From Lachnospiraceae bacterium (GTDB lineage: Bacteria > Bacillota > Clostridia > Lachnospirales > Lachnospiraceae), in contig CAAFTS010000028.1 in NCBI GenBank assembly GCA_900765975.1, positions 1 to 14,890 on the forward strand: a stretch of 14,890 bases of DNA, in the 5' to 3' direction. Below are positions 1-7,600 of the stretch, piece after piece. A program made the translations under genes and the position numbers. Each line of letters starts with the position of its first letter. Position 1 is the first letter of the stretch. The notes under the pieces were generated by a model. It was not told where the DNA came from. It did no database searches and was given only the letters and a program-made list of their open reading frames with translations.

Positions 1-588
1 GTTCCGGCGACTTTTTTTGAGTATTTTTAAAATTTGCGGGGAGATAAAAATTCCGCAGCGTTGATTGCTCAATATGGATGTCGGGAGTATGAAGATGCTC
101 TTTTAGAGTTGAAAAATGAGGTGGAAAGCAGAGGGTTTCATGTGATTGGTGCCGGTGCATTTCCGGTACAGCATTCCATTGTGCGCCAGATAGGAATGAG
201 CCGTCCGAATAAGGCGGATTTGAAAATAATCGCAGATTTTGGAATTCAATTGAATCGAAAACTGAAGAATACAGAGGATTTCAGTGAAATACAGATTCAA
301 GTTCCGGGAAATACACCATATAAAAAGTATAGAACAGCGCCACTTGTGCCGAAGGCAGATGTAAGTTTGTGTACAGAGTGTAAAGCATGTGCAAAGGCAT
401 GTCCGGCAGGTGCAATTTCTTTGGAGGATCCGAAGAAGACCGATAAGAAAAAATGTATTTCTTGTATGAAGTGTGTATATTCTTGCAAGCAAAAAGCGCG
501 CTATGTCAGCAAGATGAAGATGAATGCAATTCAGAAAAAATTAGCAAAGGTTTGTAAGAGTGATAAAGAAGCAGAAGTTTTTATGTAG
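1..588 (+). pseudogene. EFR1-like flavodoxin/ferredoxin, 3' part, interrupted by in-frame TAA
   Basis: This is the C-terminal part of a protein that fuses a flavodoxin-like N-terminus to a bacterial 2x[4Fe-4S] ferredoxin, a likely electron-transfer protein of anaerobes. The frame is open from base 1 (V-P-A-T-F-F-E-Y-F), meets TAA at 28-30, then continues N-L-R-G-D-K and through a stretch typical of the family (Q-Y-G-C-R-E-Y-E-D-A-L-L-E-L). Counting from the TTG at 34, two cluster motifs are intact: CxxCxxCxxxCP at residues 113-124 and CxxCxxCxxxC at 141-151. A TTG start at 34 would give 184 aa, but it has no ribosome binding site and would begin inside the flavodoxin fold. I therefore read this as a gene broken by one substitution (AAA to TAA). 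The upstream part lies outside the window. A sequencing error or readthrough cannot be excluded. The family call is by motif recognition. Confidence 0.75.
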
Positions 589-601
589 TTCATAAGTAGT
601 T

Positions 602-646
602 AAAAATCGCAATCTTCTAATTTATGTAAGAGGATTGCGATTTTTT
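602..646 (+). terminator. Rho-independent terminator after the ferredoxin gene
   Basis: TCGCAATC (607-614) pairs perfectly with GATTGCGA (633-640). The stem is extended inward by TTCT/AGAG with one G-U pair and outward by five A-T pairs. It ends in a run of six T followed by further T-rich sequence. It closes the unit ending at 588. Confidence 0.9.
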
Positions 647-661
647 ATTTTTTAAGGTATG

Positions 662-728
662 CAAAATATTACAAAAAATAAGCATATTTTGCACAGAGAA
701 AGTTTTTTGAAGTGTATAATGATATAAT
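662..728 (+). promoter_or_regulatory. Regulated promoter of the two-component operon
   Basis: TATTACA (667-673) and TTTTGCA (687-693) form an imperfect direct repeat 20 bp apart, about two helical turns, which suits a LytTR dimer. A TATAAT -10 box follows at 723-728. The same blocks recur at exactly the same spacing at 3611-3677, including the longer blocks CAAAATATTACAAAA and GATATAATAAAAAAG with one mismatch each. No good -35 is seen at the expected place (about 700-705), as expected for an activator-dependent promoter. A second TATAAT at 715-720 is not conserved in the other copy. The TTTTGCA block also forms the right arm of a 10-bp inverted repeat (660-669/684-693) found only here. Confidence 0.65.
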
Positions 729-788
729 AAAAAAGTTTATAATTATATATACAATGAAATGTTTCAAGGATGAGAAGGAAATACAAAA

Positions 789-1544
789 ATGAGGATTGGG
801 ATTTGTGATGATGATAAATTATGGTGTGAAAGGGCACAAAAAATTATAGAAGAGTATGCGGTGATAAGGCATTTAATGATACAGATTTCTATATTTGTTT
901 CGGGAGAAGAGGTAATAAAATATGAAGGAGAACCTTTGGATGTCTTGTTTTGTGATATTGAGCTGGAAAATATGCAAGAGGAATCTGCACAAGAGAGGAT
1001 AGATGATGCGACAAAAGAAAACGGAATCACGTTAGCAATGAAAGTGAATCGGCGTTGGGAGCAATGCCAAATCGTATATGTAACGAATTATTTATATTAT
1101 GCAACAGAAATTTATCAGACAACACACATATTTTTTGTGTTAAAAGAGCAGTTTGAAAAGCGAATAGACGAAATCTTTGAAAAGTTGATACATGAACTAA
1201 AACAGGAGCAGGAACGACTCTTGTTCTCCACCATTGGAGGTGGACAGGTTATTTTAACTCCGAGTGATATTTATTATTTTGAGCGAAATGGTCGCGTAAC
1301 CAATATTATTACAAAGCATGGGGAATATTCTGTTCGTGAAAAATTGGGGACTATCATGGAACAGTTACCGGAGGGAGATTTTATTCGCTGTCACAATAGT
1401 TATATTATATATTGTCCGGCGGTCCGGGAGAAGGTAAAAGGGGCTTTTGTTCTTGTGAATAATACCAGAATCACGATTAGCAGAAGTTATGCAAAAAAAG
1501 TAAAAGAAGCATTTATGCAGTGGGCGCTTACCCAATTTTTTTGA
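789..1544 (+). CDS. LytTR-family response regulator
   Basis: This 251-aa cytoplasmic transcription regulator resembles the AgrA/LytR/VirR group. The receiver domain (about 1-125) has the acidic cluster D7-D8-D9, the expected phospho-acceptor D56 in the stretch V-L-F-C-D-I-E-L, a threonine at 99 and lysine K119. The LytTR DNA-binding domain occupies about 145-248, with the typical I-Y-Y-F-E-R-N-G-R segment and F-I-R-C-H-N-S-Y. Residues 61-78 are a hydrophilic insertion just after the phosphorylation loop, where relatives pass directly from D-I-E-L to the E-N-G-I motif. The start is supported by AGAAGGAA at 773-780. It is the first gene of a three-gene operon, 14 bp before the kinase. Its probable targets are its own promoter and that at 3611-3677, which share a direct-repeat element; this is inferred from sequence only. 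Confidence 0.92.
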   Translation: MRIGICDDDKLWCERAQKIIEEYAVIRHLMIQISIFVSGEEVIKYEGEPLDVLFCDIELENMQEESAQERIDDATKENGITLAMKVNRRWEQCQIVYVTNYLYYATEIYQTTHIFFVLKEQFEKRIDEIFEKLIHELKQEQERLLFSTIGGGQVILTPSDIYYFERNGRVTNIITKHGEYSVREKLGTIMEQLPEGDFIRCHNSYIIYCPAVREKVKGAFVLVNNTRITISRSYAKKVKEAFMQWALTQFF

Positions 1545-1558
1545 GGAAGAGAGGGAAT

Positions 1559-2290
1559 ATGGCAGCGGTTATAATTTTAGGCGTGGTATTTATTATATTC
1601 TGGTCGATATTTCATAGAATTATGAAAATACGGGAGATAGAACAGGAAAATCAATTGCTGCAATCCTATATGGATGCAATTCGGGAATTTTATCTAGGGA
1701 TTCAAGAGGGGGTTGAAGCAACAAGAAAATATCGACATGATCTGGCAAAGCATATTCAGACAATGGAAAAACTTTTGGAAGGACAGAATTTGAATTATGC
1801 TTGTGAATATAGAGATAATTTGAAAGAGCAGTATGAATCATTAAAGAGCCGGGAATTTTGCAGTGATGAGATTGTGAATACGATATTGAACATAAAAAGA
1901 GAACAGTGTTGTGAGAAAAAGATACCATTGGAAATTCAGGTAGAAGATGTTATTTATAATGAAATAGAAGAGGCGGATCTGGTCAGTATTCTGCACAACT
2001 TGTTAGATAATGCAATCGAGGCAAATGAGAGGATTTTTGAAGAAAAAGAACGTGGTATCTGGTTCGGGATGAAAAAAGAATCGAATTACATTGTCATTGA
2101 GATGAAAAATCGTATTATAAAAGGAGAAAAGATAACCTTTCAAACACATAAAATACGAAAAGAAGAACATGGAATTGGAACAAAAATAATTGAGATGTTA
2201 GTGAAAAAGTATAATGGCACTCGAACATGGCAAGTGCAAGAAGAACAGTTGATTTTTGAGGATCGGATAGAACTGGTACCAAATAGATAA
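1559..2290 (+). CDS. GHKL sensor histidine kinase with a single membrane anchor
   Basis: This 243-aa histidine kinase has one N-terminal membrane helix (about 2-21), then a coiled coil and a complete catalytic core. The H-box Y-R-H-D-L-A-K-H places the phospho-accepting histidine at 60. The N-box H-N-L-L-D-N-A-I-E-A is at 146-155, and the G-box H-G-I-G at 204-207. These are the signatures of the AgrC/GHKL (HATPase_c_5) group. Most relatives have about six membrane helices before the kinase; here the sensor part is missing. An upstream in-frame ATG (1520) overlaps the regulator gene, whereas ATG 1559 is preceded by GAGAGGGA at a proper distance, so I use 1559. It probably phosphorylates D56 of the preceding regulator. 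It may take its signal from the polytopic protein encoded next, which has a dead kinase domain. Confidence 0.88.
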   Translation: MAAVIILGVVFIIFWSIFHRIMKIREIEQENQLLQSYMDAIREFYLGIQEGVEATRKYRHDLAKHIQTMEKLLEGQNLNYACEYRDNLKEQYESLKSREFCSDEIVNTILNIKREQCCEKKIPLEIQVEDVIYNEIEEADLVSILHNLLDNAIEANERIFEEKERGIWFGMKKESNYIVIEMKNRIIKGEKITFQTHKIRKEEHGIGTKIIEMLVKKYNGTRTWQVQEEQLIFEDRIELVPNR

Positions 2291-2311
2291 AAGCAGCAGG
2301 GTGATGATGTT

Positions 2312-3601
2312 ATGGAGATGTCTTTGATAATTTCTAGAGGAATTGATAGTTTGCGAGTGATGCTGTTTGCATTTATGAATGCGACAATTGCATATTTTTT
2401 TATGAAACAAATTTTAGAAAAAAGAAGACAAGGACCGCCTGTGTTTTTTATGATATTTACGGCTGCAAAAATTCTATTTATATCATGGTTTTGCGTCTCC
2501 ATTGCATTTGATTATATTCAGGGTAATAAATGGCTGTGGATTAGTTTTAATGTGTTTGCTTTTATGCAGGGGATCTTATTCGCTAGTGTTTTATATTTTA
2601 CATTTAAAGGGACATGGATTAAAATCATACTTGTGTCTATGATTGCAGAGGTATTGGCATGTGTTGCCGGTTATAGCGGAGTGCTGCTAGTGAATTTATT
2701 GGAGGGAAGAAGCACAAGCGAACTCTATATGGGTCAATTGAAAGTCTTGGATATTTTTGTTCCTGTAATCGCATTTTTCATTTATTATATTCTTTGTAAA
2801 GTTGCCAAGCCTTTGTTTGATAAAGCAAAAAAGTATGAATTAAGATACTCTAAGTTTTGGGGAGTTATTTGTGTGATTTTCTGGCTGTCAGGAGCGCAGT
2901 CGCATTGGCTTAAAGGAACCTATTGGGTTCATTTTTACTGGAAGCAAATGACGTTTATGATTGTTGAAATGATTATGCTTGTAATCGCAAGTGGGATTTA
3001 TGTGTATTATTTCTGGAAAAGACAGACCATACGAAAACATCACTACTTGGAAAAACAGAAAGAGCTGATGGAAATGCATATTAAAGCAATCCAGAGGCAG
3101 ATTTTGTGGATGAAACAGGCGCAAAAAGAGATGGATCGACAAATGAAAGAGATTTTGTCAATTGATTGTGAAGAAGAAAAGAATCAAAAGTTTTCGACAT
3201 ATTTGGAACAGTTGAAAAAGCAATATCAGACGATAAAGGCCGGGATATATTGTGGAGATGGCGTTGTAGATTCGATATTATTTTACTTTTCCCAAAGATT
3301 TGATAAAAAAGGAATTTCTTTTTGTTTTTCTTTTCAACAGTATGAATCGGGAATACTTTCTTCGGAGGATGCGGGAGAGTTGATTTTCCAACTTCTTAAT
3401 CTGGTGTCAAAAGGACCGGTAGAATTAAAAACAAAGGTTGTTGGTAATGCATTGTTCTTTGAATTTCAATGTGATATGGTGAAAAAGAAAATGGTAAAAA
3501 AAGTAGTATTATCCGTTATTGAAAAGTACAATGGAGAAGTATGGCAGGATCGAAAAGATAGGGGAGGAAGATATCTAATTACAATAGGAACTAAGAAATA
3601 A
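2312..3601 (+). CDS. Polytopic sensor protein with degenerate GHKL kinase domain (pseudokinase)
   Basis: This 429-aa membrane protein has about six or seven helices in residues 15-234 (roughly 15-35, 43-66, 76-98, 103-130, 145-163, 182-194 and 212-234), a coiled-coil linker and a kinase-like tail. The tail is related to the preceding kinase: T-Y-L-E-Q-L-K-K-Q-Y (296-305) matches E-Y-R-D-N-L-K-E-Q-Y there, V-V-D-S-I-L (318-323) matches I-V-N-T-I-L, and a K-Y-N-G motif (405-408) is shared. The catalytic residues are gone. The H-box position reads K-E-M-D near 272-275, the N-box reads F-Q-L-L-N-L-V-S-K-G, and H-G-I-G is replaced by lysine-rich sequence near 390. It is probably the signal-receiving partner, not an active kinase. 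The start has AGGGTG at 2298-2303. The last part overlaps nothing, and the operon ends at the terminator 3622-3669. Confidence 0.8.
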   Translation: MEMSLIISRGIDSLRVMLFAFMNATIAYFFMKQILEKRRQGPPVFFMIFTAAKILFISWFCVSIAFDYIQGNKWLWISFNVFAFMQGILFASVLYFTFKGTWIKIILVSMIAEVLACVAGYSGVLLVNLLEGRSTSELYMGQLKVLDIFVPVIAFFIYYILCKVAKPLFDKAKKYELRYSKFWGVICVIFWLSGAQSHWLKGTYWVHFYWKQMTFMIVEMIMLVIASGIYVYYFWKRQTIRKHHYLEKQKELMEMHIKAIQRQILWMKQAQKEMDRQMKEILSIDCEEEKNQKFSTYLEQLKKQYQTIKAGIYCGDGVVDSILFYFSQRFDKKGISFCFSFQQYESGILSSEDAGELIFQLLNLVSKGPVELKTKVVGNALFFEFQCDMVKKKMVKKVVLSVIEKYNGEVWQDRKDRGGRYLITIGTKK

Positions 3602-3610
3602 TAGGAACGA

Positions 3611-3677
3611 CAGAATATTACAAAAGGAGCACCAGTTTTGCATGCGAGCAAAAGAAGGGGCTCTTTTTTGATATAAT
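3611..3677 (+). promoter_or_regulatory. Regulated promoter of the FtsK/WXG100-like operon
   Basis: TATTACA (3616-3622) and TTTTGCA (3636-3642) lie 20 bp apart and a TATAAT -10 box is at 3672-3677. Every block is offset by exactly 2949 bp from its counterpart upstream of the response regulator gene. The larger blocks CAGAATATTACAAAA (3611-3625) and GATATAATGAAAAAG (3670-3684) differ from the first copy by one base each, while the sequence between blocks is not conserved. The -35 position (about 3649-3654) is poor. A start near 3684 would give a 33-base leader. A further TATAAT at 3693-3698 is too close to the ribosome binding site to be the likely -10. Confidence 0.65.
3622..3669 (+). terminator. 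Rho-independent terminator of the two-component operon
   Basis: The outer stem is AAAAGGAGCACC (3622-3633) with GGGGCTCTTTTT (3657-3668); it contains one G-U pair and one mismatch. The inner stem TTTTGC (3636-3641) / GCAAAA (3648-3653) is perfect with loop ATGCGA. A run of six T ends the structure. The DNA also carries half of the operator of the next operon. Confidence 0.85.
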
Positions 3678-3716
3678 GAAAAAGATAAATATTATAATAG
3701 TTCGGAGGGAATGAAG

Positions 3717-4220
3717 ATGATTAAATCAAAAGAATTAAGACAGTATCAACCAACAGTACGTTATGCAGATGGAAGAGGGATTAATTTGGCTGTGGTTCAG
3801 AATGCATTGATGGAACAGGCAGTAAAATATCAGATTCCGGTGCAGTTTTACAACGATCAAGTTAAAGAGGGAGGGCTTTTGAACTCTGACAGTACAGATT
3901 GTATTGTCATGTTTCATCCAGAGCATCGGAATGATTATATTAAATATGTGATCAGTATTAAAAGACAAGGAACAATGGCATTTGTTGCGGTGGACAATTA
4001 TGGAATTAGTAAAAATATTGCAAAACTTTCAGCTGGGAGTAGTGCATTGTCAGATTTGAAAACATCTGTTTTTTCCAAAGATCCAAATGAATCAGCGGCT
4101 GCTTTAGGACGTGCATTAGCAAATGGATTGAAGGGGCTGGGAGGCAAGAAGTCAAAAAAAGAAGATGAGAAAATGTGGTATAGCGCAATGTCTGAGATTA
4201 TAAGTAATGTAATTGGTTAA
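3717..4220 (+). CDS. Protein of unknown function, first gene of the FtsK/WXG100-like operon
   Basis: This 167-aa protein is not recognised. Residues about 10-105 look like a mixed alpha/beta domain with an aromatic-hydrophobic core (for example Y-I-K-Y-V-I-S-I-K-R and M-A-F-V-A-V-D-N-Y-G). An Ala/Ser-rich segment follows (about 105-135), then a Gly-Lys-rich stretch G-G-K-K-S-K-K-E and a short amphipathic C-terminal helix. There is no signal peptide or membrane segment. Two in-frame ATGs compete: 3711 lies only 2 bases after GGAGGG (3704-3709), whereas 3717 has 7-8 bases of spacing, so 3717 is the likely start. Its place directly behind the shared regulated promoter suggests a structural or accessory role in the ATPase system. 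That is inference from position only. Confidence 0.8.
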   Translation: MIKSKELRQYQPTVRYADGRGINLAVVQNALMEQAVKYQIPVQFYNDQVKEGGLLNSDSTDCIVMFHPEHRNDYIKYVISIKRQGTMAFVAVDNYGISKNIAKLSAGSSALSDLKTSVFSKDPNESAAALGRALANGLKGLGGKKSKKEDEKMWYSAMSEIISNVIG

Positions 4221-4272
4221 GAAATGATAACGATATATTTATGTGTATTAAGATAGAATGGAGGAGAATTAT

Positions 4273-4419
4273 ATGGCAGTAGATTATTCTTGCAAGTGTA
4301 AAAAATGTAAGTATATAGATCCTACAGAGAAAAGTGGCTATAAATGGTATTGTACTTATCATGGCACGTATGAGGATCCGGATGCAATTCAGGAATGTAA
4401 AGATTATAGGGAAGATTAG
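4273..4419 (+). CDS. Cysteine-rich 48-aa microprotein
   Basis: A short gene with a strong ribosome binding site (GGAGGAG, 4260-4266) runs from ATG 4273 to TAG 4417-4419, one base before the next gene. The product has five cysteines: C7, C9, C12, C27 and C42, in the pattern C-x-C-x-x-C-x14-C-x14-C. It also has H30 and an aromatic core (Y-K-W-Y-C-T-Y-H-G-T-Y). Such spacing fits a small zinc-binding or disulfide-stabilised fold, and the lack of a signal peptide favours zinc in the cytoplasm. The tail D-P-D-A-I-Q-E-C-K-D-Y looks like a conserved ending rather than random translation. The family is not recognised. Tight packing with its neighbours and the ribosome binding site are the main grounds for calling it a gene. 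Confidence 0.75.
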   Translation: MAVDYSCKCKKCKYIDPTEKSGYKWYCTYHGTYEDPDAIQECKDYRED

Positions 4420-4420
4420 T

Positions 4421-4678
4421 ATGGAATTAATACGACATGAGCTTGAATACTGGCAAAGAGATGTAGAAGATCTTGGGAGAGCGGGGATTCAGATAGGGGA
4501 GAATACAAAAGATCCGCAAAGGCAGAAATTGTCTTATTATATTGTTCGAGAAGTTTTGGGACAAAGTAGGGAGATATATTCAATGGGAATACAAGTGTGC
4601 GAAAGCATGCAGAAATTAGAAGATTTTCTTGATAGTGAAATGCGCAATGAAGAGAAAGTAAAAAAATATCCGAGGTGA
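4421..4678 (+). CDS. Small helical protein of unknown function
   Basis: The 85-aa product is predicted to be nearly all helical (for example residues 3-20 and 37-75), hydrophilic and without a signal peptide. An in-frame ATG at 4334 lies inside the microprotein gene and has no ribosome binding site. ATG 4421 follows AGGGAAG (4408-4414) and sits one base after the previous stop, so it is the likely start. Its stop (4676-4678) lies inside the GAGGTGAAG that serves as ribosome binding site of the ATPase gene, which suggests translational coupling. Small helical proteins next to FtsK-type ATPases in type VII-like loci are often substrates or chaperones. The sequence shows no W-x-G motif, so this role is only a guess. 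Confidence 0.72.
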   Translation: MELIRHELEYWQRDVEDLGRAGIQIGENTKDPQRQKLSYYIVREVLGQSREIYSMGIQVCESMQKLEDFLDSEMRNEEKVKKYPR

Positions 4679-4682
4679 AGAG

Positions 4683-7600
4683 ATGGAAAGATTCTGTTTA
4701 GATAATTTCCAAAATCATTTGGAAATTATAAGTGGGAAAATAGGAGGATATTTTCAGATTCAAGATAATCTAAATAAAGAAATCCGACAAATAGAGGACA
4801 GAACAAATGAACAGATTGATCATGACAAGGAAATATTCCAAATAGAAATAGAGGAAAGCATGTCTCAAATTGATGAATACTTATCTTCAGCGATGAATTA
4901 TGCAGATACAATTATGACCAATATCAATAATTCAAAGACATACCTGGAAAATCAGACAAAAAATATGGATATTTACTGGCAGCAGACAGTAAATTCTGGG
5001 GATATCAGAGTGCCTGACTATTCGAGTGAACCTTCAGATGATATAAAAATCTTAGAAAATCTTCAGATGGATATCTCTATGAAATTATCAGGAAGTATAG
5101 GAAATCAAAATCCTGGACTTTTTCATTTTGGGAAGAAGATTTTAGGATATCAGAATGATTCGAAAATCCTAGAACTTTGTACAATGATTTTGAAGGCGGA
5201 ACGGTTTTATCAAGGACTGGATGAGCATTTTAGCCAATTGTATGGAAATCTAAGAAGATGCAAAGAAGACGAGTATTTTGCTTATCGGGATAAGCTTTTT
5301 CAAGAGGCGGATAAGGATGTGGAAGATAGAACAGCGAAAGCGAATCAGAACATTCGACAATGGTTTCAAGAGTTTGGCAGAATTTTGGAGCAACATCTTC
5401 CTTTAGAAAAATTGCAGAAAGCGGAACAGATTTATGATGAGATAAACCGGGATCCGTCTATGGGTATCCTATTTGGAACATTGTATTTTTATATTGGTGG
5501 TTTGAAACAGGAAAAGGAAATTTATTCCTATCTGTTGGAGCGATATGGAAACTATATCCAAAAAGATTATATTGTAATAAAAGCTGTTTGGAAGGACAGA
5601 AAGCTTGGAAACTTTATTTTCTCTAATTATGAAAATGTAGAATTTCATGGAAAAGAAGAAATGGAATCTATACTTGTAAAAGAACTGCGTCATTTTCCTG
5701 CGGGGGAATTTGAGTTCAGAGTATGTAATTCGGCTGGAATCATTGATGAATATAGGGAGCTTACTGGATTTATTTCACAGTTTTCAACCATCAGTGGAGG
5801 GAAAATTTTTACAAAGAAAAATGAAATTTTGGAAGTTCTGAGAGCATATGAAGAGCGAATGGATGAGCTAATGCAAAAGAAATTAATCGACTATGCAAAT
5901 ATTGAGGAATTCAATAAAAAAAATCCAAGCCAGAAAATCCCATATCAATGTTTGTGTATTACAGGTTTTCCGGTGAATTTTAGTGAAGAAATGTTAGAGT
6001 TGCTTCATAGGCTTTTCAAGCAAGGAATGCAATGTGGCATACAGGTGTTGTTGGGATATGAGGAATCGTATAATGATGCGTCTCCAAACAGCTTACGAGG
6101 CAGTCTGATTCAATCAATCTTGAGTTTTGGCTGTAATTTTGCACAGAAAGAGTATTTCTGGAGAAATGTTAGATATCCTGAGATAGATTTGACTTTAGAA
6201 AAAAGTTCATTTTCGACAGAGAAAGAAAACCTGCTGGAAGAATTTGCGGAATATTATAGCAGAATGTCTAATACAGTGCTGGAGTTTAAAGATATCATAA
6301 ATGACGAGGCGCATTATCAAGGATATAGTGGAGATGGCTTGAGTATTCCAATCGGCATCAACGAATATGGAAAGAAGCAGTTTTTAGAAATGGGAGATTC
6401 GGTAGCCAATGGAACTTCGCATTATGCAATTGTGATTGGACCAACCGGTTCAGGAAAATCAACACTTCTTCATACGATTATTATGAGTAGTATGCTGACA
6501 TACCGTCCGGAAGAATTAGAATTATATCTGATGGATTTTAAAGAAGGTACAGAATTTAAAATTTATGAAGAAAAAAGATTGCCGAATATCAAATGTCTGT
6601 CACTCGATACAATGCAGGAGTTTGGGGAAAGTATTTTAAATGAATTGTGGAATATTCTAAAAGAAAGAAATGAATTGTTTACAGAAGCGTCCCATCATGG
6701 AAGTGAGATTAAAAATATAGGTGATTATAGGCGCGCTGGCTATCAAATGTCGCGGATTCTAGTGATTATGGATGAATTTCAAGTACTATTTGACCGAGAT
6801 TGGAATAAAAAAGTGGCAGATAGAAGTGCGGCCAGAATGTCAGAGTTTATTTCCAAAGCAAGGGCATATGGCATTCATTTTATTTTTGCAACACAGACAC
6901 TTCACAGAATTATGGAAGGCGGCTCTGCAATCAGTCGTTCTACTTTAGAAGAGATGCATATCAGAATTGGTCTGCAATGCCAGGAAAAAGAGATGGAACA
7001 GTTATTTGGATTTAAGAACTTAAAAGCGTGTATGAATAAAAATATCGGGAAAAAAGGTTCGGCAATTTATTTGGAAAATGATATTGTTTCTGCTCCGGTG
7101 GGGATGCAGGTCGCATATATGAATACAGATCAGCAAAAAGCGGTAATTCAGAAACTGGAGAATCACTATCAAAATGAAAACTATCAGGAAACGCTTGTTT
7201 TTCGAGGAAAAAATGAACCAGTATTTTATGGTGATGTGGCAGAACGTTCGCAAAATGATGCAGATTCGATTTATATAGGAGAGCCGATTCATATAGGAGA
7301 ACCGGTTACGATTAAACATAACAAAAAAAGGCGCACGAATGTGTTTGCAGTCGGTGAGAATATTGATATGTTAAATCGAATCAGTCGTCTGTGGCTGCTA
7401 CAGGCAAGTAGAAAAGGACGTGTTTATCTGTTCGATGGCAGTGAAATCATCGGGGAGGAAGGAATTTCTTCGGGAATTGATTTTTCGGAAAAAGAGCAAA
7501 ATGTAATCGTTGGAGTGGATAATATATTCCGGGTAATTCCTGTGATTCATGATCTTTATCATATATATGAAACGAGGAAACAAAATATGCTGTCCGGACA

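Noticed and set aside
660..693. 10-bp perfect inverted repeat TGCAAAATAT / ATATTTTGCA as the regulator operator
   Set aside because: The left arm is not kept at the matching place before the second operon, whereas the direct-repeat blocks are. The palindrome is probably incidental or specific to this promoter.
715..720. TATAAT as the -10 of the two-component operon
   Set aside because: It is 20 bp from the TTGCAC at 689-694 and has no counterpart before the second operon; TATAAT 723-728 is conserved in place.
1520..1558. Upstream start for the histidine kinase overlapping the regulator gene
   Set aside because: No ribosome binding site; ATG 1559 gives the membrane helix directly at the N-terminus.
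4334..4420. 29-residue N-terminal extension of the 85-aa protein
   Set aside because: It overlaps the cysteine-rich gene in another frame and has no ribosome binding site; ATG 4421 is well placed.
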